Assembly (NCBI RefSeq): GCF_035984545.1
Contig: NZ_JAXCHP010000001.1
Location: 1,178,001 to 1,242,000, forward strand
Direction: 5' to 3'
DNA length: 64,000 nucleotides
DNA from: Cryobacterium sp. GrIS_2_6
GTDB lineage: Bacteria; Actinomycetota; Actinomycetes; Actinomycetales; Microbacteriaceae
Both the position numbers and the translations under genes were made by a program. Positions 44,920 to 55,306 of the stretch are shown one piece after another (position 1 is the stretch's first letter; every line of letters begins with the position of its first letter). Under the pieces are notes generated by a model. It was given only the letters and a program-made list of their open reading frames with translations. It did no database searches and had not been told where the DNA came from.

Positions 44920-46821
44920 ATGTCGGACGCGTTGAGCTATCGGCCGAAGGCGGGGGAGATCCCCACGGTCCCTGGCGTGTACCGCTTTCGCGACGAGACC
45001 GGGCGGGTGCTCTACGTCGGCAAGGCCAAGAACCTGCGCGCGCGCCTCAGCAACTACTTCGCGCCCCTCAGCAGCCTGCACGAGCGCACCCGGCGCATGG
45101 TCACGACGGCCGCGTCCGTCGAGTGGACCACCGTCGGAACCGAGGTCGAGGCCCTCCAACTCGAGTGGACCTGGATCAACGAGTTCGACCCGCCGTTCAA
45201 CGTGCAGTTCAAGGACGACAAGTCCTATCCCTATCTTGCCGTGACCCTCGCCGACGAGGCGCCGCGCGCCCTCGTCACCCGCACCACCGGCATCCGCGGC
45301 GCGCGTTATTTCGGCCCATACCCCAAGGTCTGGGCCGTTCACGAGACGATCGACCTGATGCTCAAGGCCTTTCCGATCCGCACCTGCAACAACGCCAACT
45401 ACAAACGCTCCATGCAATCGGGGAAGCCGTGTTTCGCCGGCCAGATCGGCCGCTGCTTCGGCCCGTGCTCCCAGAAGGTCTCGATCGAGGAGCACCGCGT
45501 CATCGTCGACGAATTCGTGAGCTTCATGGCGAGCCAGGACCGCACCATGATCAACCGGCTGACCAACGAGATGAAGGCCGCCGCCCTCGGCCAGCAGTAC
45601 GAGCTCGCGGCCAAACGGCGGGATCAGGTCAAGGCGCTCACGAACGTGCTCGAGAAGAGTGCGGTCGTGCTGCGCGACAACGTCGACATCGACCTGTTCG
45701 CCGTCGAGGAGGACGAGCTCGCTGCGGCTGTGCAGCTGTTCATCGTGCGCGGCGGCCGGATCCGCGGTGTCCGCGGCTGGGTCGTCGACAAGGAGCTCGA
45801 CCTAACCACAGGGGAGCTCATCGATTCCCTGCTGCAGACCGCATACTCCAGGGACGCCGTGCCGCCGCGGGAGGTTGTCGTGCCCTTGCTTCCCGACGAC
45901 TCCGCAGCGCTCGAAGAATGGCTCGGCGGCATCGCCGGGCGCAAGGTGCACCTCGTGGCCGCCCAGCGCGGCGAGAAGGCCGCGCTGCTCGCGACGGCCA
46001 CCCAGAACGCACGGCAGGCACTGATGCTCTACAAGACCCGCCGCAGCTCCGACTTCGTCGCACGCTCCAAGGCGCTCGAGGACATCCAGGAGGCGCTCGG
46101 TATGGACTCGGCGCCGCTCCGAATGGAGTGTTATGACGTCTCTCATCTGAGCGGCACGAACATCGTCGCCTCGATGGTGGTCTTCGAAGACGGGCTTCCC
46201 CGCACGGACGAATACCGGCGCTTCAGCATCCCGGAGTCCACAGACGACACCGACTCGATCTACCGCACCCTGACCAGGCGTCTCGCCTACCTCGTACCCG
46301 ACGACGGCCCTGCAGCGGATGCCGGCACGGAGCCCCCCACGGATCCCGCGGGTGAGTCGGCGGAGGCGCCGGCCAGACGGAAGAAGTTCCGGTACCAGCC
46401 GAACCTCCTGATCGTCGACGGCGGCCAGCCGCAGGTCGCGGCGGCGGCCAGGGCGCTTCGCGAATCCGGGGTCACCGGCATCCAGCTGTGCGGCATCGCC
46501 AAGCGCCTCGAGGAGATCTGGCTGCCGGACTCGGACTATCCCGTCATCCTGCCGCGCAACAGCGACGCCCTCTTCCTCATCCAGCGGATCCGCGACGAGG
46601 CCCACCGCTTCGCGATCACCCACCAGCGTGCCCGCCGCAAACGCGACATCGCAACGGTCCTCGGCGAGATCGGCGGCCTCGGCCCGGCACGGGTCAAAGT
46701 GCTACTGCAGCATTTCGGATCCGTCGCCCGGCTCAAAGAGGCCCCCATCGAGGCAATCGCTGAGGTCCGCGGCATCGGACCAGGCCTCGCGGCGACGATC
46801 CACCAGCACTTTCGCGCCTGA
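44920..46821 (+). CDS. uvrC: Excinuclease ABC subunit C
   Basis: Makes both incisions in nucleotide excision repair. It has 633 residues. The N-terminal GIY-YIG nuclease (3' incision) is [20 protein letters not shown] with NYF. A cysteine cluster ([24 protein letters not shown]) may bind Fe-S or structure the linker. The UVR domain is around residues 200-235. The RNase H-like nuclease (5' incision) contains [12 protein letters not shown] and [14 protein letters not shown]. Tandem helix-hairpin-helix motifs ([33 protein letters not shown]) close the protein. ATG 44920 follows a good SD. Confidence 0.98.
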   Translation: MSDALSYRPKAGEIPTVPGVYRFRDETGRVLYVGKAKNLRARLSNYFAPLSSLHERTRRMVTTAASVEWTTVGTEVEALQLEWTWINEFDPPFNVQFKDDKSYPYLAVTLADEAPRALVTRTTGIRGARYFGPYPKVWAVHETIDLMLKAFPIRTCNNANYKRSMQSGKPCFAGQIGRCFGPCSQKVSIEEHRVIVDEFVSFMASQDRTMINRLTNEMKAAALGQQYELAAKRRDQVKALTNVLEKSAVVLRDNVDIDLFAVEEDELAAAVQLFIVRGGRIRGVRGWVVDKELDLTTGELIDSLLQTAYSRDAVPPREVVVPLLPDDSAALEEWLGGIAGRKVHLVAAQRGEKAALLATATQNARQALMLYKTRRSSDFVARSKALEDIQEALGMDSAPLRMECYDVSHLSGTNIVASMVVFEDGLPRTDEYRRFSIPESTDDTDSIYRTLTRRLAYLVPDDGPAADAGTEPPTDPAGESAEAPARRKKFRYQPNLLIVDGGQPQVAAAARALRESGVTGIQLCGIAKRLEEIWLPDSDYPVILPRNSDALFLIQRIRDEAHRFAITHQRARRKRDIATVLGEIGGLGPARVKVLLQHFGSVARLKEAPIEAIAEVRGIGPGLAATIHQHFRA

Positions 46822-46837
46822 AACCGATCTCGGTCGG

Positions 46838-46843
46838 TAGGCT
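46838..46843 (+). promoter_or_regulatory. Possible rapZ -10 element (TAGGCT)
   Basis: TAGGCT 41 nt before the rapZ ATG, just after the uvrC stop. The predicted leader is about 35 nt. Same hexamer as at polA and the DUF885 gene. Confidence 0.4.
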
Positions 46844-46884
46844 GGACTGACAGGCCCACCACCGACAGAAGGCGCACCCTCAGG

Positions 46885-47757
46885 ATGACGGAGAACGACA
46901 AGCAGGAAATGCTTATCGTCACGGGAATGTCCGGGGCCGGGCGTTCGACAGTGGCCAACGCCCTCGAAGACCTCGGCTGGTACGTCGTCGACAACCTTCC
47001 GCCGCAAATGCTGCGTCCGCTCGTCGAACTCGCCGGCAAGGCTGGGACGAGCCTGCCCAAGATCGCCGCCGTCGTGGACATCCGTGGTCGTGACTTCTTC
47101 GCGGACTTCCAGGAGATCGTGCAGTCCCTCCGCAACAGCTCCCAGTTGCGCGTGATCTTTCTCGAGGCCAGGGACGACGTCCTCGTGCGGCGTTTCGAGT
47201 CCGTGCGCCGTCCGCATCCGCTGCAGGGTGACGGCACCATCCTCGATGGCATCGACGCCGAACGCACCCGGTTGCGCGCCGTTCGTGAATCGTGCGACAT
47301 GGTCATCGACACGTCCGACCTCAACATCCACCAGCTCGCGACGACCATCAGCGAACGCTTCGCCGCCGAAGATGCCGCAGGCGTGCACGTCACGGTCATG
47401 AGTTTCGGCTTCAAGTACGGTCTTCCCACGGATGTCGACATGGTCGCCGATGTCCGCTTCCTGCCGAATCCGTTCTGGGTACCCGAACTCCGCTCCCACA
47501 CCGGACAGGACCCCGAAGTGCGGGACTACGTGCTGGCCCAGGAGGGCGCCCTGGACTTCATCGAGCACTACTCCCTGGCGCTCGCACCGGTGCTGGCGGG
47601 CTACCAGCGCGAGAACAAACGCCACGCCACCATCGCCATCGGCTGTACGGGCGGCAAGCATCGTTCGGTGGCGATGGCCCGCGAACTCGCTCGCCGGATC
47701 GGCGATCTGCCCGGTGTCGCGATAAGCCTCAAGAATCGCGACCTCGGCCGGGAGTAA
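46885..47757 (+). CDS. rapZ: RNase adapter / nucleotide-binding protein RapZ (YvcJ family)
   Basis: 290-residue P-loop protein. In E. coli RapZ guides RNase E to the sRNA GlmZ; in actinobacteria the role is less clear, but the gene is conserved with whiA. The N-terminal nucleotide-binding domain has [16 protein letters not shown] (Walker A) and [10 protein letters not shown]. The C-terminal domain (from about 155) has [20 protein letters not shown] and [18 protein letters not shown]. The gene usually sits in a rapZ-yvcK-whiA cluster. Here yvcK is missing and whiA follows after 83 nt. Confidence 0.95.
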   Translation: MTENDKQEMLIVTGMSGAGRSTVANALEDLGWYVVDNLPPQMLRPLVELAGKAGTSLPKIAAVVDIRGRDFFADFQEIVQSLRNSSQLRVIFLEARDDVLVRRFESVRRPHPLQGDGTILDGIDAERTRLRAVRESCDMVIDTSDLNIHQLATTISERFAAEDAAGVHVTVMSFGFKYGLPTDVDMVADVRFLPNPFWVPELRSHTGQDPEVRDYVLAQEGALDFIEHYSLALAPVLAGYQRENKRHATIAIGCTGGKHRSVAMARELARRIGDLPGVAISLKNRDLGRE

Positions 47758-47840
47758 GACCCCGCCCGGTACGTCGCCCCGCGGGCTGCGCCGGGCCACA
47801 CAGACCACAAACCGACCCATTTTGGGGTCAGTACGACAGA

Positions 47841-48833
47841 ATGGACAAACGATTGGCACTCACGGCCGACGTCAAAGATGAACTTGCACGGGTTGACGTG
47901 TCGAAGACAACGGTGCGGGCGGCGGAGCTCGCGACGATCCTGCGATTCTCCGGCGGCCTGCACATGATCAACAGCCGGATCGCGATCGAATCCGAGCTCG
48001 ACACCGCACTCCTTGCCCGCCGGGTGCGGAAGGACCTCGCCGAGCTTTACGGCGTCCGCAGCGAAGTCTCCGTGATTTCGGCCTCCGGCCTGCGCCGCAC
48101 CAGCCACTTCCTGGTGCGCGTGCTCGACGGGGGAGAGACCTTGGCCAGGCAGACCGGCCTGCTCGACGCACGGCGCCGCCCCATCCGTGGTCTGCCGAAC
48201 CGGCTGACCACAGGGTCCAAGGAAGAGATCGCCGCCGTCTGGCGCGGTGCGTTCCTCGCGAACGGCTCCCTCACTGACCCCGGTCGCTCGGCGGCCCTCG
48301 AAGTGACCTGCCCGGGCAACGAGGCCGCGATGGCCCTCGTCGGTACTGCCGGTCGACTCGGCGTCGTAGCCAAGGCCCGCGAGGTGCGGGGCGTGCACCG
48401 GGTCGTGATCCGCGACGGCGACGCCATCGGCGCCATGCTCGTGCACATGGGTGCGGCGGAGACCGTGCTCAACTGGGAAGCGCTCCGGCAGCGCCGTGAG
48501 GTGCGCGCAACGGCCAACCGCCTCGTCAACTTCGACGACGCCAACCTCCGCCGCAGCGCGCAGGCCGCCGTCGCGGCGTGCGCCCGCGTGCAGCGCGCGA
48601 TGGAAATCCTCGGCAGCGATATTCCGGAACACCTCCGTTACGCGGGCGAGCTGCGCCTCTCGTTCCGCGACTCCAGCCTCGACGAACTGGGCCACCACGC
48701 CGATCCGCCCATGACGAAGGACGCCGTCGCGGGACGCATCCGTCGTTTGCTCGCCATGGCGGACAAAAAGGCCGTCGACCTCGGGATCCCCGGAACCGAT
48801 GCGAACCTTCCCGCTGATCTCGACGATGTTTGA
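47841..48833 (+). CDS. whiA: DNA-binding protein WhiA
   Basis: 330-residue regulator with an N-terminal LAGLIDADG homing-endonuclease-like domain without nuclease activity ([41 protein letters not shown]) and a C-terminal helix-turn-helix domain (about 215-325, [20 protein letters not shown] and [16 protein letters not shown]). In Streptomyces WhiA with WhiB controls sporulation genes. In non-sporulating actinobacteria it likely affects cell division and growth. ATG 47841 starts at the conserved [11 protein letters not shown]. sodA follows, with its own TAGACT element. Confidence 0.96.
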   Translation: MDKRLALTADVKDELARVDVSKTTVRAAELATILRFSGGLHMINSRIAIESELDTALLARRVRKDLAELYGVRSEVSVISASGLRRTSHFLVRVLDGGETLARQTGLLDARRRPIRGLPNRLTTGSKEEIAAVWRGAFLANGSLTDPGRSAALEVTCPGNEAAMALVGTAGRLGVVAKAREVRGVHRVVIRDGDAIGAMLVHMGAAETVLNWEALRQRREVRATANRLVNFDDANLRRSAQAAVAACARVQRAMEILGSDIPEHLRYAGELRLSFRDSSLDELGHHADPPMTKDAVAGRIRRLLAMADKKAVDLGIPGTDANLPADLDDV

Positions 48834-48865
48834 GGCCCCTCGTCAGCGGGGCACCCTGACCTGAG

Positions 48866-48871
48866 TAGACT
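48866..48871 (+). promoter_or_regulatory. sodA -10 element (TAGACT)
   Basis: TAGACT 62 nt before the sodA ATG. The leader ends with an SD (GAGGAG, near 48922). No clear -35 is seen. A weak hairpin (GCCCC...GGGGC, about 48836-48853) precedes it and may end whiA transcripts. Confidence 0.4.
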
Positions 48872-48933
48872 TGAAACGTCGCTTACACACTCGTGGCGGA
48901 GTACTTCGCGCCAACTCGACAGAGGAGATATGA

Positions 48934-49560
48934 ATGGCTGAATACACTTTGCCCGCTCTCGCCTATGACTACTCGGCACTCGCGCCGAGTATCAGCGGCA
49001 CCATCATGGAACTTCACCACAGCAAGCACCACCAGGCCTACGTGACCGGCGCGAACACCGCCCTCGCGCAGCTTGCGGAAGCTCGCGAGTCCGGCCAGCT
49101 GGCCAACGTCAACAAGCTTCAAAAAGACCTCGCCTTCAACCTCGGCGGTCACGTCAACCACTCCATTTTCTGGACCAACCTCTCCCCGGACGGCGGCGAC
49201 AAGCCCACAGGCGAGCTTGCGAGTGCCATCGAGGACTTCTTCGGTTCCTTCGACAAGTTCCAGGCGCACTTCACGGCGGCAGCCCTCGGTGTGCAGGGAT
49301 CCGGCTGGGCGGTACTCGCCTGGGATTCGATCGGGCAGCGCATGATCATCCAGCAGTTCTTCGACCAGCAGTCGAACTTCGCAGCCGGCACGATTCCGGT
49401 GCTCATGCTCGACGTCTGGGAGCACGCGTACTACCTCGACTACCGCAACGTGCGTGCGGACTACGTGAAGGCATTCTGGAACATCGTCAACTGGGCGAAC
49501 GTCCAGGACCGATTCACGATCGCTCGCGAAAAGACCAACGGGCTTCTGCTGCTTTCATAG
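48934..49560 (+). CDS. sodA: Superoxide dismutase (Mn/Fe type)
   Basis: Dismutates superoxide to oxygen and hydrogen peroxide in the cytosol. The 208-residue protein has metal ligands in [12 protein letters not shown] (first His), [10 protein letters not shown] (second His) and [11 protein letters not shown] (Asp and His). [13 protein letters not shown] is typical of the Mn-type. ATG 48934 follows GAGGAGAT. A hairpin terminator follows. The gene lies between whiA and the gap-pgk-tpiA operon, a place where most actinobacteria have nothing. Metal preference cannot be settled from sequence alone. Confidence 0.95.
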   Translation: MAEYTLPALAYDYSALAPSISGTIMELHHSKHHQAYVTGANTALAQLAEARESGQLANVNKLQKDLAFNLGGHVNHSIFWTNLSPDGGDKPTGELASAIEDFFGSFDKFQAHFTAAALGVQGSGWAVLAWDSIGQRMIIQQFFDQQSNFAAGTIPVLMLDVWEHAYYLDYRNVRADYVKAFWNIVNWANVQDRFTIAREKTNGLLLLS

Positions 49561-49571
49561 TGCAGCCGCAG

Positions 49572-49595
49572 GACGGGCCCCGTGAGGGGCCCGTC
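49572..49595 (+). terminator. Hairpin terminator after sodA
   Basis: GACGGGCCCC-GTGA-GGGGCCCGTC, a perfect 10-bp stem, with no strong T tract after it (CCCCGTGTATTTC). Confidence 0.65.
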
Positions 49596-49644
49596 CCCCG
49601 TGTATTTCACCCACAAGAAACCGCGCTTCGGCGCACAAGATTAG

Positions 49645-50661
<1,017 letters not shown>

Positions 50662-50673
50662 CCGGGGCCCGCA

Positions 50674-51888
50674 GTGACGCTTCGTACGATCGAATCGCTG
50701 GGGCTGCTCACCGGAAAACGCGTCATCGTCCGCTGTGACCTGAATGTGCCGTTGAAAGACGGCGAGATCACGGACGATGGTCGCGTTCGCGCGTCCCTCC
50801 CGACCATCAAGGCGCTGCTCGAACAGGGCGCCCGCGTGGTCATCGTCTCGCACCTCGGCCGACCGAAGGGCGTGCCGGAGGACAAATACAGCCTGGCTCC
50901 CGTCGCGGTCCGTCTGGCGCAGCTGCTCGGCCACGACGTCGCCTTTGCCGGGGACACCGTGGGTGACACGGCCAAGGCCGCTGTCGCGGCCCTCAAGAAC
51001 GGCGACGTCGTCGTGCTCGAAAACCTTCGGTTCAACCCGGGGGAGACGAGCAAGGTCGACGCAGAGCGGGTCGCCTTCGCGACGGAGCTCGCCGCCCTCG
51101 GCGACGTCCTCGTGTCTGACGGCTTCGGTGTCGTTCACCGCAAGCAGGCAAGCGTGTACGACCTGGCAGCAATCCTGCCGAGCGCTGCCGGCCTGCTGAT
51201 CGCCGCAGAGCTCGACGTGCTCGACCGCCTCACCGAGAAGCCGGAGGCGCCGTACACGGTCGTCCTCGGCGGCTCGAAGGTGTCGGACAAGCTCGGCGTG
51301 ATCGGTCACCTCCTGCCGCGGGTCAACTCGCTGCTCATCGGTGGCGGAATGCTCTTCACGTTCCTTGCCGCCCAGGGCCACAAGGTGGGCGCAAGCCTGC
51401 TCGAGGCCGACCAGATCGAAACCGTCCGCGGTTACCTGGTCGAGGCTGAGCGCCTGGGCGTGAAGATCGTCCTGCCGACGGACGTCGTCGTCGCCTCGAA
51501 GTTCGGGGCAGACGCCGAGCACGTGGTCACCGCTGCGGACTCGATCGAGGACACCGCGTTCGGTGCCACCGGTCTGGGCCTCGACATCGGACCGGACACG
51601 GCAGCAGCATTCGCCGCGATCATCCGCGCATCGAAGACGGTGTTCTGGAACGGCCCGATGGGCGTTTTCGAGCTCGCACCGTTCGCCGAGGGCACCCGTG
51701 TGGTGGCCGCCGCGCTCACAGAGGTTGACGGCTTGAGCGTCGTCGGAGGTGGCGATTCCGCCGCCGCCGTGCGCACGCTCGGCTTTACGGACGACCAGTT
51801 CGGTCACATTTCTACCGGTGGCGGCGCGAGCCTCGAGTTCCTCGAAGGCAAGCGTCTCCCAGGACTGGAGGTCCTCGGATGGCAGTAA
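50674..51888 (+). CDS. pgk: Phosphoglycerate kinase
   Basis: Transfers phosphate from 1,3-bisphosphoglycerate to ADP. The 404-residue, two-domain enzyme has VIVRCDLNVPLKDG, SHLGRPKG, VLENLRFNPGE, VLGGSKVSDKLGV, GGGMLFTFL, FWNGPMGVFE and GGGDSAAAV. GTG 50674 gives the family-typical N-terminus. The stop overlaps tpiA by 10 nt, with the tpiA SD (CTGGAGG) inside the pgk coding sequence, so translation is coupled. Confidence 0.98.
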   Translation: MTLRTIESLGLLTGKRVIVRCDLNVPLKDGEITDDGRVRASLPTIKALLEQGARVVIVSHLGRPKGVPEDKYSLAPVAVRLAQLLGHDVAFAGDTVGDTAKAAVAALKNGDVVVLENLRFNPGETSKVDAERVAFATELAALGDVLVSDGFGVVHRKQASVYDLAAILPSAAGLLIAAELDVLDRLTEKPEAPYTVVLGGSKVSDKLGVIGHLLPRVNSLLIGGGMLFTFLAAQGHKVGASLLEADQIETVRGYLVEAERLGVKIVLPTDVVVASKFGADAEHVVTAADSIEDTAFGATGLGLDIGPDTAAAFAAIIRASKTVFWNGPMGVFELAPFAEGTRVVAAALTEVDGLSVVGGGDSAAAVRTLGFTDDQFGHISTGGGASLEFLEGKRLPGLEVLGWQ

Positions 51889-52673
51889 ACACTCAGCGCA
51901 CCCCGCTGATTGCAGGCAATTGGAAAATGAACCTGGATCACCTCCAGGCCATCGCGTTCGTGCAGAAGCTCGCGTGGAACCTCAAGGACGCCAAGCACGA
52001 CTTCGCGGCCGTCGAGGTTGCGGTGTTCCCGCCGTTCACCGATCTTCGCTCCGTGCAGACGCTCGTGTCGGCCGACAAGCTGCCCGTCGTCTTCGGCGCG
52101 CAGGATGTCTCGGCGCACGATTCCGGCGCCTTCACGGGTGAGATCTCCGGCGCGTTCCTCGCTCAGCTCGAGTGCACGTACGTGCTCATCGGGCACTCCG
52201 AGCGTCGCACGCTGCACGGGGAGAACGACGAGGAGGTGGCCGCGAAGGTCACCGCCGCCGTCAAGCACGGACTCGTTCCGATCATCTGCGTCGGCGAGAC
52301 CGCCGCGGACCTGGAACTGCACGGTCCGAGCGCCGTCCCTGTCGCCCAGCTGCGCACCGCACTGTCCGGCATCGACAGCGCGGCGGACATCGTGGTCGCA
52401 TACGAGCCCGTGTGGGCCATCGGCTCCGGCCAGGCGGCAACGCCTGAGCAGGCCGAACAGGTCGCAGCCCAGCTGCGACTGGTCCTCAGCGAGACCCTCG
52501 GACAGGATGTGGCCGACAAGACCCGCATCCTCTACGGCGGTTCCGTGAAGGGCGTCAACATCGCGGGCTACATGCGCGAACCCAACGTCGACGGAGCGCT
52601 CGTCGGCGGGGCAAGCCTGGACATCGACGAGTTCTCGAGCATCGTCCGGTTCCAGAAGCACGTGGGCGTCTAG
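51879..52673 (+). CDS. tpiA: Triosephosphate isomerase
   Basis: Interconverts dihydroxyacetone phosphate and glyceraldehyde 3-phosphate. The 264-residue TIM barrel has NWKMNLDH (catalytic Lys), VLIGHSERRTLHGE (catalytic His), AYEPVWAIGSGQAATP (catalytic Glu and loop 6) and LYGGSVKGVNIAGY (phosphate loop). It is the last gene of the gap operon and is followed by a long hairpin terminator. Confidence 0.98.
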   Translation: MAVNTQRTPLIAGNWKMNLDHLQAIAFVQKLAWNLKDAKHDFAAVEVAVFPPFTDLRSVQTLVSADKLPVVFGAQDVSAHDSGAFTGEISGAFLAQLECTYVLIGHSERRTLHGENDEEVAAKVTAAVKHGLVPIICVGETAADLELHGPSAVPVAQLRTALSGIDSAADIVVAYEPVWAIGSGQAATPEQAEQVAAQLRLVLSETLGQDVADKTRILYGGSVKGVNIAGYMREPNVDGALVGGASLDIDEFSSIVRFQKHVGV

Positions 52674-52700
52674 CCCGAAGTTCCACCTGATATCACCGTT

Positions 52701-52740
52701 CCAGCCCGCCACCCCGGCCAGGGGAGGCGGGCTGGTTCGT
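52701..52740 (+). terminator. Terminator of the gap-pgk-tpiA operon
   Basis: CCAGCCCGCC (52701-52710) pairs with GGCGGGCTGG (52726-52735). Inside, CCCC and GGGG extend the helix across one A/A mismatch. TTCGTC follows, a weak T tract. Confidence 0.8.
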
Positions 52741-52749
52741 CAGTCAGGC

Positions 52750-52755
52750 TATGAT
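52750..52755 (+). promoter_or_regulatory. secG -10 element (TATGAT)
   Basis: TATGAT 48 nt before the secG GTG; the leader carries the SD GAAAGG. No convincing -35. Confidence 0.45.
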
Positions 52756-52802
52756 GATCACTGATCCCGGTGGAGAAATTCCACCATTCTGAAAGGTTTC
52801 GC

Positions 52803-53054
52803 GTGCAGATTCTCCAGGTCGTGTTGCAGGTTGTCCTCGGACTGACGAGCCTCCTGCTCACCATGCTCATCCTCCTGCACAAGGGCCGCGGTGGTGGCCT
52901 CTCCGATATGTTCGGTGGCGGCGTCACCTCGAACCTCGGCGCCTCCGGCGTTGCGGAACGAAACCTCAATCGCATCACCGTGATCCTTGCCGTCCTCTGG
53001 ATCGCGTGCATCGTCGTCCTGGGCCTCATCACCAAGTTCGACACGGCACTTTAA
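52803..53054 (+). CDS. secG: Preprotein translocase subunit SecG
   Basis: 83-residue third subunit of the SecYEG channel. There are two hydrophobic helices (about 3-22, VVLQVVLGLTSLLLTMLILL; and 56-75, ITVILAVLWIACIVVLGLI), separated by the conserved cytosolic segment HKGRGGGLSDMFGGG. GTG 52803 follows GAAAGG (52791-52796) and gives the family-typical start; a longer frame from 52770 lacks an SD. Lies between tpiA and rbpA, a conserved actinobacterial order. Confidence 0.95.
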   Translation: MQILQVVLQVVLGLTSLLLTMLILLHKGRGGGLSDMFGGGVTSNLGASGVAERNLNRITVILAVLWIACIVVLGLITKFDTAL

Positions 53055-53086
53055 CTCCCTCACACCCCTTCGCTTTTCCCACAACC

Positions 53087-53102
53087 GTGGCCGTGCGGCC
53101 AC
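53087..53102 (+). other. GC hairpin in the rbpA leader
   Basis: GTGGCC-GTGC-GGCCAC, a perfect 6-bp stem and tetraloop between secG and rbpA, without a T tract. It may be an mRNA leader structure rather than a terminator. Confidence 0.45.
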
Positions 53103-53132
53103 AAGCACAATCGCCTTTCATGGAGGAACACA

Positions 53133-53501
53133 ATGGCATCTGGTGGCAGCGCAATTCGTGGATCCAGGGTCGGAGCCGGCCCCATGGGGGAGCAGGACCG
53201 CGGTTTCCAGGCGGACCGGATCCGTGTCTCCTACTGGGACGCTCTCGGCAACGAGACGATTCGCTACTTCGCGGCGAACCTCCCCGATGACGAAATCCCC
53301 GAAACGATCGACTGCCCGTCCTCCGGGCTACCGGCAGGCCGCGACAAGGAGAACCCGCCGTCCGTCGTGAAGCTCGAACCGTACAAGACGCACCTCGCCT
53401 ATGTGAAGGAGCGCCGCACGGAAGAGGAAGCGGACTCGCTTCTCGAGGAAGCCCTGCTGCAGCTGCGCATTCGCCGCGGGAAGCTCTCCGCTACCAACTA
53501 G
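53133..53501 (+). CDS. rbpA: RNA polymerase-binding protein RbpA
   Basis: 122-residue actinobacterial transcription factor that binds RNA polymerase and group 1/2 sigma factors and stabilises the open complex. An N-terminal tail and basic linker (GGSAIRGSRVGAGPMGEQDR), a core domain with RIRVSYWDALGNETIRYFAAN, and the C-terminal sigma-interaction domain YKTHLAYVKERRTEEEADSL are recognisable. Of the zinc cysteines of some RbpA proteins only one Cys (IDCPSSG) remains. ATG 53133 follows GGAGG. It converges on pgl at a perfect bidirectional terminator. Confidence 0.97.
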   Translation: MASGGSAIRGSRVGAGPMGEQDRGFQADRIRVSYWDALGNETIRYFAANLPDDEIPETIDCPSSGLPAGRDKENPPSVVKLEPYKTHLAYVKERRTEEEADSLLEEALLQLRIRRGKLSATN

Positions 53502-53524
53502 CTCCGGCCCTTTCGTCCATCGGA

Positions 53525-53562
53525 CACGAAAAAGCCCCGTCCTCGGTCGGGGCTTTTTCGTG
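53525..53562. terminator. Bidirectional terminator between rbpA and pgl
   Basis: CACGAAAAAGCCCCG pairs perfectly with CGGGGCTTTTTCGTG (15 bp, loop of eight). It has a T run on each strand. It ends both the plus-strand rbpA and the minus-strand pentose phosphate operon. Confidence 0.95.
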
Positions 53563-53573
53563 CGCGAACGGTA

Positions 53574-54344
53574 TCAGAACGACGACGCGGTCAGGTTCTC
53601 CGGGACCTCTGCGGCCGCTTCCCGGTCCACGAAGAAGTTCGTGTAGTGGCGGCCCTTGATGCCCGCAACAGGCACCTCGTCCCTGCTGGCACCGGCGAGT
53701 GCGAGCCCGAGGGCGGATGCCTTGTCCGGCCCTGCGAGGACCAGCCAGATGCAGCGTGACGAGTTCAGGGCAGGGCGGCTCAGGGTGAGCCGGTCGGCCG
53801 GGGGCTTGGGAGAGTTGCGCACCGTGAGCACGCTCGCGGTGTCCTCGCGGATTCCCGGCAGGTGCGGGAACAGCGAGGCGATGTGCCCGTCCGGGCCAAC
53901 GCCGAGGAAGGTGATATCGAAGCGCGGCAGCACGGTGCCGTCGTTCGAGGCTGCCTCGAGCTCCTCCGCATATGCTGTTCCGGCCGCGTCGATGTCGAGC
54001 GGTCCGTCGGAGGACGCAAACGGGTGGATGTTCTCCGCGGGGATGTCGAGGTGGTCGAGGAGCGCGTTACGGGCCTGGAGTTCGTTGCGTTCCGGGTCAG
54101 CGTACGGCAACCAGCGTTCGTCGCCCCACCAGAAGTTCACGTGCTCCCAGTCGACGGTGTCCCTTGCCGCGGAAGCGTTGACAGCTTCGAGCACCTCTGT
54201 CGCGACGCTTCCCCCGGTGAGGACGACGTGGATGTCGCCCTCCTCGTGGAGGAGGTCGACCGCGGTGGTGATGAATCGTGCCGCGACCGATGCGGCGAGG
54301 GCCGCCCGGTCTGCATGCACTAGTACGCGTCGCTCGTGTGTCAC
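53574..54344 (-). CDS. pgl: 6-phosphogluconolactonase
   Basis: Hydrolyses 6-phosphogluconolactone to 6-phosphogluconate. The 256-residue protein of the DevB/NagB-like fold has VVLTGGSVATEVLEAV, FWWGDERWLPYADPERN, DITFLGVGPDGHIASLFPH (active-site GPDGH) and WLVLAGPDKASAL. GTG 54344 overlaps the opcA stop (GTGA). It is the last gene of the six-gene tkt-tal-pgi-zwf-opcA-pgl cluster on the minus strand. Confidence 0.96.
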   Translation of the reverse strand: MTHERRVLVHADRAALAASVAARFITTAVDLLHEEGDIHVVLTGGSVATEVLEAVNASAARDTVDWEHVNFWWGDERWLPYADPERNELQARNALLDHLDIPAENIHPFASSDGPLDIDAAGTAYAEELEAASNDGTVLPRFDITFLGVGPDGHIASLFPHLPGIREDTASVLTVRNSPKPPADRLTLSRPALNSSRCIWLVLAGPDKASALGLALAGASRDEVPVAGIKGRHYTNFFVDREAAAEVPENLTASSF

Positions 54345-55306
54345 GGTCGTCCTCCGGTTTTGTCTGCAACCGCGTCCAGGTTCGGCAGTCCGCGGGTGAT
54401 CACTTCACCATACAACTCGTCGGGATCGAGCCGGCGGAGCTCGTCGCTGAGGCAATCCCGGAGGCTGCGGCGCTTGAGGGTGAGGTCCTGCACGGGCTGG
54501 CCGGGCTGGGTGAGGGTTGCGATGCCCGGCAGCTCACGCTCGAGCGAGATCACACCGGATGCCCGGGTGAAGTGCACGCCGTGGATTCCGCTCGCTTTGG
54601 CCCCACCGGTGAACTCGTAGTCGACGTCCACGGCGAGCTGGAGCTGCAGCCAGGCGGCGAGCAGCGTCGTCGAGGGGGAGTCGGCCGCGCCGGAGACCTG
54701 GACGGCTGTGACGGCCTCGTACGGCGGCTGGTCGAGAACGGCGGCGAGCTGTGCCCGCCAGAGCGTCAGCCGGGTCCAGGCGAAGTCGGTGTCGCCGGGG
54801 CGGTACGAGGAGCACAGCCGGTGCAGGGCGGCCTGCGGGTCCGGCTGCGCGGAGGAATCCGTGATCCGCCGGTAGGCGAGGCGGCCGAGCGGAGAGTCCG
54901 CCGGGATGACGGGGGCGGCTCCCGGCCACCACGTGACGACGGGGGCATCGGGCAGCAGGAGGCCTGTGACCAGGCTCTCCGGGTCGCTCGCGGCGTCGCC
55001 GTACGCGCGCAGCAGGATGACTTCGCTCGCCCCGGCGTCTCCGCCGACGCGGATCTCCGCGTCGACCTTCGCATCGACGGGTGTCTCCGATTCGGTCTCC
55101 TCCTGGGTGGAGACCACGATGACGCGCATCGGATGTTCACGGGACGCGTCGTTGGCGGCCTCGATGGCCTCCTCCTCGTGTCCCATGGTCGACGCGATGA
55201 TCAGGGTCAGCACCCGGCCGAGGGCGACGGCGCCGCCCTCTTCCCGGATGCGGACGAGGGCCTTCGAGATCTTCGAGGTGTTCGTGTCTGGCAGATCGAC
55301 GATCAT
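54341..55306 (-). CDS. opcA: Glucose-6-phosphate dehydrogenase assembly protein OpcA
   Basis: 321-residue allosteric/assembly partner of Zwf found in cyanobacteria and actinobacteria. Segments: MIVDLPDTNTSKISKAL at the N-terminus, GRVLTLIIAS, HPMRVIVVS, and VTWWPGAAPVIPADSPLG. The C-terminal part includes DFAWTRLTLWRAQLAAV. ATG 55306 overlaps the zwf stop (ATGA) and follows a well-spaced GGAGG; a second ATG four codons earlier is less well placed. Its order next to zwf is conserved. Confidence 0.96.
   Translation of the reverse strand: MIVDLPDTNTSKISKALVRIREEGGAVALGRVLTLIIASTMGHEEEAIEAANDASREHPMRVIVVSTQEETESETPVDAKVDAEIRVGGDAGASEVILLRAYGDAASDPESLVTGLLLPDAPVVTWWPGAAPVIPADSPLGRLAYRRITDSSAQPDPQAALHRLCSSYRPGDTDFAWTRLTLWRAQLAAVLDQPPYEAVTAVQVSGAADSPSTTLLAAWLQLQLAVDVDYEFTGGAKASGIHGVHFTRASGVISLERELPGIATLTQPGQPVQDLTLKRRSLRDCLSDELRRLDPDELYGEVITRGLPNLDAVADKTGGRP

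Noticed and set aside
47758..47840. Intrinsic terminator after rapZ
   Set aside because: Only a GC-rich imperfect hairpin (GCCCGG...CCGGGC) with a large loop and no T tract.
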